Below, piece by piece: positions 7,283-13,028 of a stretch of 15,927 bases of DNA. Positions within the stretch are counted from its first letter, which is position 1. Each line of letters starts with the position of its first letter. Position numbers and translations under genes: made by a program. Source of the stretch: UBA2330 sp035443185 (lineage in GTDB: Bacteria; Bacteroidota; Ignavibacteria; Tepidaquicellales; Tepidaquicellaceae); assembly GCA_035443185.1 (NCBI GenBank), contig DAORRV010000083.1:1-15927 (forward strand), in the 5' to 3' direction. The notes under the pieces were generated by a model. The model searched no databases and was not told where the DNA came from. It worked only from the letters and a program-made list of their open reading frames with translations.

Positions 7283-8646
7283 AAAATAATCTAATTATCT
7301 TAATAATAAATGTACTGTTAATACTTGCTGTCTCAGGATGCAGCAACAAAGATGAAGCAACTAATCAAAGCAAAGATATGCATTCCGAAGAATCAGCTCA
7401 CAATGAAGAAGGCGAACAACACGAAGATGAAATTGCATTGTCTGAAGAACAATTTAAACTTATGGGAATTGAATTTGCTAAATATGAAAAACAGAATATA
7501 GAGGGCTATATAAAAGCTAACGGTGAAATAATGATAAACCCGGATAATGAATCAAAGGTTGGAGGCATTATTCCCGGACGAGTCAGGAAAATTTACGTAA
7601 AAGAAGGATCATTTGTGAGAGCAGGGCAAACACTCGCGGTAATTGAAAATCCCGATCTGATAAATGTACAGGTTGATTATATAAATGCAAAAAATGACTT
7701 TGAATTTGCCAAACAGGAGTATGATCGACAAAAGAAATTAAATAGCGACAATATCGGCTCTAAAAAAAATCTGGCCGAAATTGAAACAAACTACAAACGC
7801 GCACTTGCAAATTATAAAACGCTTGAAGAAAAACTGTCGGTTTATAGAATCTCAAAGAACAGGTTTGATAATATCTATCAGGATACTATTGCAAATCTTC
7901 AAAGAAACTTTTCAATAACAGCTCCAATCTCAGGTAGTATTGTTTCAAGGAAGATAACGGTCGGGCAATATGTCGAGCCTTCCATGGACATGTTTTACAT
8001 AGTCAATACCTCAACTGTCTTTGTGGATCTGAGTATATTTGAAAAAGATTTACAGTATATCAGCATAGGGCAAAAAGTCTTAATAGAAACAAGTAAAAAT
8101 ACCACTAAAGAATATGAAGGTAATATCTCCTTTATAAATAAGGTTTTTGACGACAAAAACAGGACTGTAAAAGTTAGAGTATCGATAAACAATAAAGCAC
8201 AGGAACTTTATCCCTTTATGTTTGTAACGGCAAAAATTTATGTAGATGATGGAAATGTATTGGCTGTTCCGGTTTCAGCAATTGAATCCGAAGGAGAAAG
8301 TAAATATATTTTTGTAAAAACGGATGAGAGAAGAAAAATTGAAACACATGAGGAACAAAAAGAAGGTGACGAACAGAAAGAAGGTGACGAACAAAATGAA
8401 GGTGAGGAACAGAAAGAAGCTGAGGAACAGAAAGAAAATGAGAAACATGAAGAGGATGAGGTGCACAGCGGAGAAGAAGGTATTGTATTTAAAAAAGTTC
8501 AGGTCATCACTGGTATTTCCGATGATAAATATGTTGAGATATTTCCAATTGAAGAATTAAAAGATGGTGCAGAAGTAGTATCCAAGGGAACATTTTATTT
8601 GAAATCAGAACTAAAGAAAGATGAGCTTGGCGAGGATGAGGATTAG
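7279..8646 (+). CDS. czcB: CzcB-family periplasmic adaptor lipoprotein
   Basis: This 455-residue membrane-fusion protein links the RND pump to the outer-membrane duct. A lipobox VSGC with lipid-bearing C21 ends the signal peptide, so it should be lipid-anchored. A His/Glu-rich stretch follows (residues 34-50, including H35, H41, H48). Next come a lipoyl-like segment (about 86-130, GRVRKIYVKEGSFVRAGQTL), a helical hairpin (about 130-200), the second lipoyl half (ITAPISGSIVSRKITVGQYV) and beta-barrel and membrane-proximal domains. The C-terminal domain is interrupted by a repetitive acidic insert at residues 358-393. The start overlaps czcC by four bases. The acidic and histidine tracts may bind metal in the periplasm, as proposed for related adaptors; that is inference here. 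Confidence 0.92.
   Translation: MKNNLIILIINVLLILAVSGCSNKDEATNQSKDMHSEESAHNEEGEQHEDEIALSEEQFKLMGIEFAKYEKQNIEGYIKANGEIMINPDNESKVGGIIPGRVRKIYVKEGSFVRAGQTLAVIENPDLINVQVDYINAKNDFEFAKQEYDRQKKLNSDNIGSKKNLAEIETNYKRALANYKTLEEKLSVYRISKNRFDNIYQDTIANLQRNFSITAPISGSIVSRKITVGQYVEPSMDMFYIVNTSTVFVDLSIFEKDLQYISIGQKVLIETSKNTTKEYEGNISFINKVFDDKNRTVKVRVSINNKAQELYPFMFVTAKIYVDDGNVLAVPVSAIESEGESKYIFVKTDERRKIETHEEQKEGDEQKEGDEQNEGEEQKEAEEQKENEKHEEDEVHSGEEGIVFKKVQVITGISDDKYVEIFPIEELKDGAEVVSKGTFYLKSELKKDELGEDED
8350..8457 (+). repeat. Six 18-bp tandem repeats inside czcB
   Basis: Six in-frame copies of an 18-bp unit encode variants of EEQKEG, with the last copies drifting to EEQKEN and EKHEED. Units start at 8350, 8368, 8386, 8404, 8422 and 8440. 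The run adds about 36 acidic residues to the C-terminal domain of the adaptor. Perfect frame and unit length suggest slipped-strand expansion, so copy number may differ between strains. Confidence 0.9.
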
Positions 8647-8682
8647 AAGGAATTAAAATATGTTATTCTCACTTTTTAAATT

Positions 8683-8895
8683 ATGAATTTTATGGAAACT
8701 ACAAAATTTTTTGTTTCAGATTTTCATAAAGGTACAGTCAATATCATTTTACATGTAATAAGTTTTACAATCATGTTTTATGGATTAGTAATCAAGGACA
8801 CAATATTTTTAATACTGGGACTGGCTGTGATCAATGAACTTAGTCACTTATTTAACTATTTCATTCTTTACAAACGGAATCCAAATATGGCATAA
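8683..8895 (+). CDS. Small two-helix membrane protein, possibly mini DUF962/Mpo1-like
   Basis: This 70-residue protein has two hydrophobic segments (about residues 19-37 and 40-62). An early HKGTVNIILH stretch has the H-x4-N-x3-H spacing of the DUF962/Mpo1 family (typically H-R-N-P-x-N-x-x-x-H). A later SHLFNYFILYKRNP resembles the GHF-x-x-x-K-N-x-P segment of that family. Mpo1 in yeast is an iron-dependent dioxygenase of 2-hydroxy fatty acids. This protein is much shorter than usual, and the match rests on short motifs, so the assignment is tentative. It may start at 8683 or at the second ATG, 8692. It lies 36 bases after czcB, and decayed relatives lie downstream at about 8930-8962 and 9841-9944. 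Confidence 0.6.
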   Translation: MNFMETTKFFVSDFHKGTVNIILHVISFTIMFYGLVIKDTIFLILGLAVINELSHLFNYFILYKRNPNMA

Positions 8896-8897
8896 GA

Positions 8898-8969
8898 ATG
8901 GTGCCCAATCAAATTCTATACGCATCGATAATTCTTGTAATTTTGTTGGAAGTATTTAATTGGTATTAA
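8898..8969 (+). other. Short hydrophobic reading frame, probable gene remnant
   Basis: An ATG at 8898 opens a 23-codon frame ending TAA at 8967-8969, with a hydrophobic stretch IILVILLEVFNWY. Its DNA (gttggaagtatttaattgg) closely matches the decayed copy near 9872-9895 (gttggcagtatttaattaattgg), which encodes part of a relative of the preceding membrane protein. It is therefore more likely a leftover duplicate fragment than a real peptide gene, although a small single-helix peptide cannot be excluded. The rest of the 130-base gap up to the next gene is AT-rich with nothing recognisable. Confidence 0.35.
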
Positions 8970-9025
8970 GTTAACATATTTATAATTAGTAAACAAAATC
9001 TCTATCTAAAATTAAAAAAATAAAA

Positions 9026-9463
9026 ATGAAAACTCGCTTATCAATGGTTTTAATTTTTTTTGTTACCCTAAATTTCATATTCAGCGGATATGTATATGAA
9101 AGAGATGAGCAGGTATTAAACGATAGTTATTTTCAGATAGAAATCCAGGATACCGTCAAGTCCCGTTATTATGAAGCTCCCGACGGGGAGTTGCCCTTTG
9201 GTTATTTTAAAATAATTGATAACGGTTCAATTATTGTGTATTCTCAGAAAGCGCACCACCCGCGATATGGAAGTTACTTAAAATATTATTACAGCATAAA
9301 TTTAAAAAGCAGAATACATGAACTGACTCTGGAAAATCTGGAAGTTGATTTTACTGACAATCCTAAATTTATTAAATTGATTAAAGAGTCTAAGAAACTT
9401 TGGCAGACGATGACAAATGGCATTACATATTTAAATAAATTGTGGCTTGAATCCTTAAAGTAA
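9026..9463 (+). CDS. Secreted protein of unknown function (145 aa)
   Basis: I do not recognise this family. The first 20 or so residues (MKTRLSMVLIFFVTLNFIFSG) form a signal peptide, without a lipobox cysteine. The mature part is rich in Tyr, Lys and Asp and alternates beta-like segments (SYFQIEIQDTVKSRYYEAPD, NGSIIVYSQ, LKYYYSINLK) with a C-terminal helix that contains three Leu-Trp or Leu-Lys-rich turns. It is probably periplasmic or surface-exposed. The A-rich leader (ttaaaaaaataaaaATG) is good support for the start. It stands alone between two membrane-protein genes on the same strand, so it may share their transcript. No catalytic or metal-binding motif was seen. Confidence 0.7.
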   Translation: MKTRLSMVLIFFVTLNFIFSGYVYERDEQVLNDSYFQIEIQDTVKSRYYEAPDGELPFGYFKIIDNGSIIVYSQKAHHPRYGSYLKYYYSINLKSRIHELTLENLEVDFTDNPKFIKLIKESKKLWQTMTNGITYLNKLWLESLK

Positions 9464-9541
9464 TAAGTAAGTTTAGAAATGATATAAGAACTATTGAAAC
9501 ATGTTCACATTCAATCAATCTCAAGCAAAAAATTTTACTTA

Positions 9542-9766
9542 ATGAAAAAACTATCAAAGCAAATCATTGCATTTTTTCTGGCCGGTTTCTTTGCAAAAGA
9601 TATTATTGATGACATTTTCTTTTTGGTACTATTAACGGATAAATATCCTCTTGAAATTTTTGGATTTTCAATTACAGCAACATCGCATAAAATTATGCTC
9701 GTTGTATCAACAATCATGACAGCAGTTTTTTTTTATTACGGGTTAAAAAAAACACAGAATAATTAA
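9542..9766 (+). CDS. Small two-helix membrane protein (74 aa)
   Basis: I do not recognise this family. From the ATG at 9542 the protein has 74 residues with hydrophobic segments at about 8-32 and 46-68, then a lysine-rich tail (YYGLKKTQNN) that would lie in the cytoplasm. A run of acidic residues (KDIIDD) interrupts the first segment. The frame extends upstream to a TTG at 9494, but the added residues are polar and the ATG is followed by a typical basic start (MKKLSKQ), so 9542 is preferred. It lies 78 bases after the preceding secreted-protein gene and just ahead of a stretch of decayed sequence. Confidence 0.6.
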   Translation: MKKLSKQIIAFFLAGFFAKDIIDDIFFLVLLTDKYPLEIFGFSITATSHKIMLVVSTIMTAVFFYYGLKKTQNN

Positions 9767-9768
9767 AT

Positions 9769-9944
9769 ATGAAAAAACTAAAATTTATTATGCTGCTCAC
9801 CTTCGTTTATTAAATAAGGGTTTAGCGCAGGACAGACATTATGGATCTAGTTATAATAGCCGTAATAGTGTGGTTGGCAGTATTTAATTAATTGGTCACC
9901 TGTATAACTATTTCATTCTTTTCAATCGGAAGCCAATGCTTTAG
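9769..9944 (+). pseudogene. Decayed stretch: broken signal-peptide start plus relic of the DUF962-like gene
   Basis: Two broken frames overlap here. From ATG 9769 the frame reads MKKLKFIMLLTFVY and stops at 9811; allowing one lost T, it would continue LNKGLAQDRHYG, like the end of a signal peptide, and stop at 9885. From 9841 another frame reads VIVWLAVFN, then after a one-base loss IGHLYNYFILFNRKPML with a stop at 9942-9944. That part resembles LGLAVINELSHLFNYFILYKRNP of the intact gene at 8683-8895, and the DNA over aactatttcattctt is identical. The remaining 119 bases to the next gene hold only a 5-bp hairpin (AAGGG/CCCTT) and nothing else recognisable. Confidence 0.6.
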
Positions 9945-10063
9945 TAAATGGGCGCTTAGTTAATACGCGGACTTAAAAGGGATTAACCCTTCAAGACAAT
10001 GAACAGGAAAAACATAAAATTTAATCAAGTAATCACAATAATTTTAATTTAAAACAAGTAAGT

Positions 10064-10393
10064 ATGAAACACAATTTTGTTGCTATCAATTTCATTGACT
10101 GCGAAGAAGCCTATAAAGAAAGATTTGAACTATTATTTACAAACCGTGCTCATGCTATTGATCGCATGAAGGGGTTTAAGAACATGGAAGTTTTAAAACC
10201 GAAGGACGGAACAAGCAGTTACCTTGTTGTAAGCTATTGGGAAAGCGAGGCCGATTTTAAGAAATGGAAAGACTCACCAGAATTTTTAGAAGGACACAGA
10301 AGAGGATTTGAAGACATCTCAAAAGCCAAGATGGAAGGAAGGAAGCCTCCCATGAAATCGAGCTTTAAAACTTATGAAATATTGGCTCGATGA
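10064..10393 (+). CDS. Antibiotic-biosynthesis-monooxygenase (ABM) domain protein, IsdG/HmoB-like
   Basis: This 109-residue protein is a single small ABM-fold domain. Segments fit the family: VAINFIDCEEAYKERFELLF, then GFKNMEVLKPKD, then SYLVVSYWESEADFKKW, then a H-R-R turn. Residues N9, W68 and H78 sit where the Asn, Trp and His of heme-degrading IsdG lie (N7, W67, H77), with the same Trp-to-His spacing of ten. It may therefore degrade heme and release iron, or act as a related small monooxygenase; the motif alone does not decide. No signal peptide is seen, so it should be cytoplasmic. It ends in an ATGA overlap with a small membrane protein gene, which implies coupled translation. Confidence 0.8.
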   Translation: MKHNFVAINFIDCEEAYKERFELLFTNRAHAIDRMKGFKNMEVLKPKDGTSSYLVVSYWESEADFKKWKDSPEFLEGHRRGFEDISKAKMEGRKPPMKSSFKTYEILAR

Positions 10394-10533
10394 GTATAAG
10401 CGAAAAATTTTTTGACTTAAAAAGTAAAGGGTGGTTCAGAAAAATTGGGATTGCTGCTTTTTTATTTTTTCTCATTAAGGGTTTGATATGGATAGGAATC
10501 TTAATCTGGGGATATTTTGCGTTTCTAAAATAA
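10390..10533 (+). CDS. Small membrane protein coupled to the ABM gene (47 aa)
   Basis: An ATG at 10390 overlaps the stop codon of the ABM gene (ATGA), and the frame runs 47 codons to TAA at 10531-10533. The product has a basic amphipathic N terminus (SEKFFDLKSKGWFRK) and one or two hydrophobic segments (IGIAAFLFFLIKGLIWIGIL, then IWGYFAFLK). The GWFRK-IG-AFLFFLIKG pattern resembles small unnamed membrane proteins I recall from Bacteroidota; no function is known to me. The four-base overlap and the ordered topology argue that it is a real gene despite its size. It may tether or partner the ABM protein, which is inference from position. Confidence 0.65.
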   Translation: MSISEKFFDLKSKGWFRKIGIAAFLFFLIKGLIWIGILIWGYFAFLK

Positions 10534-10647
10534 TTTACGCCATAATGAAAGGATGGTTGTTGTATCGAAAGAAATGTTTTATTTAAGATTGCTTAAAAGA
10601 AATGAACTTGTCGAAATGAGCATAAAATATAAAAAGAGTTTACTGAA

Positions 10648-11040
10648 ATGAATTTTATTTCAATAGAAAAAATTTCTACCAGAGAAGCGAGGAAAATAAG
10701 GTGGATCCTTTTCGGTTGTATAGCATTGGCTTTCGTCTCAATAAAGTTTCCCCTTCCGAAATTCGATATAATGTTAAATTTATTTGGCATCCCCTGCCCA
10801 TTCTGCGGAATGTCCAGAGCATTTATTGAATTTATTAATTTAAACTTTTCCAAAAGTATTTATTACAATCCTTCATCTGTGATTTTATTTCCATTTTTAG
10901 TTTCAGCTGCTTTAAGTGTTTTTATGTTAAGTATATTCAATAATAAAGTTTTGATTAAATTTAATTATAAAACTTTTTCTATCGCGGCTATATTCATTTT
11001 GTTAATGTGGGTTTTGAATATTTTTATTGGGCATCATTAA
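10648..11040 (+). CDS. DUF2752 membrane protein
   Basis: This 130-residue protein has a short basic N terminus and three hydrophobic segments (about 19-35, 77-98 and 109-126). Between the first two is the DUF2752 signature: C50-P-F-C53-G with M-S-R-A following, then INLNFSKSIYYNPSSVILFP, where the N-P pair and the aromatic residues are typical. The usual family length is 100-150 residues. Its function is unknown; the CPxCG pair resembles a redox or metal site in the membrane. It is separated from the 47-residue gene by 114 bases that hold no gene I can support. The 190-base gap after it is very AT-rich and contains only a 10-codon frame. Confidence 0.85.
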   Translation: MNFISIEKISTREARKIRWILFGCIALAFVSIKFPLPKFDIMLNLFGIPCPFCGMSRAFIEFINLNFSKSIYYNPSSVILFPFLVSAALSVFMLSIFNNKVLIKFNYKTFSIAAIFILLMWVLNIFIGHH

Positions 11041-11230
11041 GTTTAATGTTAACAAAAGTATTAATACAGAATGCTATATTTTAAGATGTTGTTTTGAAGT
11101 TTATTGATATTAGATCCCATATAACGAGATACTACTATGAAAAATAAAAAGATTGAATTTAGACAATAAATTTAAAATTTTAAATATATCCTATATTTAT
11201 AAAACGGTTTTAATAAAATAATATTTGACA

Positions 11231-12946
11231 ATGAAAAAATTATTATCACTTATTTTATTTGTTTCTTTCGCGAGTACTACTTTTTCCCAGGATCTTCCGC
11301 GTCATATGACAGGCAAAGAGAAAGAATTATATAAAACTTATGAGCCGATTTTCTCAGATTTTACTGATCCGCCGCCTACACCAGTGAGAACTATGAGTGA
11401 GTGGGAGGAATTTCAAGGGATTTTAATTACATGGACTTCTTATACAACAATTCTGAGGCAAATGGTAGATTATGCTCAGGATGAGGGACTAGTTTTTATC
11501 GTCTGTAGTGATTCAAGCTCTGTTAAGAGTTTTCTCACCAGTGGTGGAGTACCATTAGTAAATTTGAAATTTTTAATAACTTCTTTTAATTCTGTGTGGA
11601 GCAGGGATTACGGACCCTGGTCTGCATATTCCGGTGTTGCCGATAGCTTAAAAATCGTTGACTGGGTTTATAACAGACCAAGACCATTAGACGATGTAAT
11701 TTCTGTTTATTTTGCAAATTATGCCAATCTCCCAATTTATCAGGCGACTCAGGCTCCCAACGATCTAATTTCGCCCGGTGGAAATTTTTTGCACGATGGA
11801 AACGGTACGGCATTTTCGTCAAAGCTTGTATTGGATGAGAACCCTACTCACACCGAAGCAGAAATTGATACCTTAGTCCGAAGGTATAATGGGATAAAGA
11901 GATACATTAAAATGAATACCTTGCCTTACGATGGAATTCATCATATTGACATGCATATGAAAGTCTTAGATGAGGAGACTTTATTAGTAGGACAATATCC
12001 TACTGGCGTTTCAGATGGACCATTTATTGAAGCTAATCTCCAGTACATATTGAATAATTTTCCTACGTGTTATGGAAGACCTTATAAAGTTGTAAGAATA
12101 CCAATGCCACCAAGTTTAACGGGTCAATATCCACCCAGCTCAAGTTATTATACTTATACAAATTCCCTTTTTGTTAATAAAACTATGATGGTTCCTATTT
12201 ATGGATTTCCACAGGATACAACTGCATTAAGAATTTATAGAGAAAACTTGCCCGGTTACCGGGTAGTAGGAATTAATTGTAGTTCTATGATTTCTGCGGG
12301 AGGAGCACTTCATTGCATAGCAAAAGAAATAGGTGCAGTAGAACCTATTTTTATTTCTCATGCAAAGCTTTATAACACAAACAACACAGTTTTGCCATAT
12401 GAGGTAAAAGCATATATTAAAACGAAAAGTAATGTCTCAGGTGCAAAAGTTTATTGGAGCACTGATACATCAGTGGGATTCAATCAATTAACAATGACAG
12501 CTTTAGCGAGCGATACATTCCGGACTTTTATTCCTGCTCAACCTCTGGGAGCAAATGTGTATTATTATATTACCGCAAACTCAAACAGTGGAAGAACAAT
12601 CTCAAAACCTTTAACTGCTCCGGGAGGTTTTTATCAATTTAGAATTGACAATCCAACAGTAATTAATAACGGACAGCAAGTATATACCTTTGCGCTAAAC
12701 CAAAATTATCCTAATCCCTTTAATCCTAGTACTAGTATTGGATTTGAAATACCTGCATTCGGTTTTGTAAAATTAAAAGTTTATGACCTATTAGGAAAAG
12801 AGATAGCCACGCTTATAAATGAAGCAAAGCATGCCGGCAATTATAAAGTAAAATTTAGTGATTCCGATTTATCTGCTGGAATATATTTTTATAGACTGGA
12901 AGTGAATAATATGGTTGAAATTAAGAAAATGATTCTCTTGAAATGA
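11231..12946 (+). CDS. T9SS-exported peptidylarginine deiminase-like protein (PPAD architecture)
   Basis: From ATG 11231 the product has 571 residues; a TTG two codons earlier is less likely. A signal peptide (1-20) precedes a deiminase domain (about 55-370), an Ig-like domain (about 375-475) and a T9SS type A sorting domain (about 486-571, QNYPNPFNPS...). This order matches Porphyromonas gingivalis PPAD. The active-site set is present: D126 in RDYGP, H238 and D240 in HHID, N311, and C362 in GGALHC, matching PPAD D130, H236, D238, N297 and C351. R149 and R151 (YNRPRP) sit where PPAD R152 and R154 hold the substrate's C-terminal carboxylate. It should convert peptidyl C-terminal arginine to citrulline and ammonia at the cell surface. 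Agmatine deiminases share the fold but are usually cytoplasmic. Confidence 0.85.
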   Translation: MKKLLSLILFVSFASTTFSQDLPRHMTGKEKELYKTYEPIFSDFTDPPPTPVRTMSEWEEFQGILITWTSYTTILRQMVDYAQDEGLVFIVCSDSSSVKSFLTSGGVPLVNLKFLITSFNSVWSRDYGPWSAYSGVADSLKIVDWVYNRPRPLDDVISVYFANYANLPIYQATQAPNDLISPGGNFLHDGNGTAFSSKLVLDENPTHTEAEIDTLVRRYNGIKRYIKMNTLPYDGIHHIDMHMKVLDEETLLVGQYPTGVSDGPFIEANLQYILNNFPTCYGRPYKVVRIPMPPSLTGQYPPSSSYYTYTNSLFVNKTMMVPIYGFPQDTTALRIYRENLPGYRVVGINCSSMISAGGALHCIAKEIGAVEPIFISHAKLYNTNNTVLPYEVKAYIKTKSNVSGAKVYWSTDTSVGFNQLTMTALASDTFRTFIPAQPLGANVYYYITANSNSGRTISKPLTAPGGFYQFRIDNPTVINNGQQVYTFALNQNYPNPFNPSTSIGFEIPAFGFVKLKVYDLLGKEIATLINEAKHAGNYKVKFSDSDLSAGIYFYRLEVNNMVEIKKMILLK

Positions 12947-13028
12947 AGATATTCCATAATAAAATTTTTATTGTAATTTCAAGTATAACTAATTAATTCA
13001 CATATTTAAAAATCAAAATCCAAAAAAC

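Noticed and set aside
8324..8560. Alternative + frame over the czcB repeat, rich in Lys, Arg and Asn
   Set aside because: It is a by-product of the 18-bp repeats read out of frame; the czcB frame continues intact on both sides.
11137..11169. Ten-codon frame (MKNKKIEFRQ) in the gap before the deiminase gene
   Set aside because: Too short and without context; AT-rich DNA gives such frames by chance.
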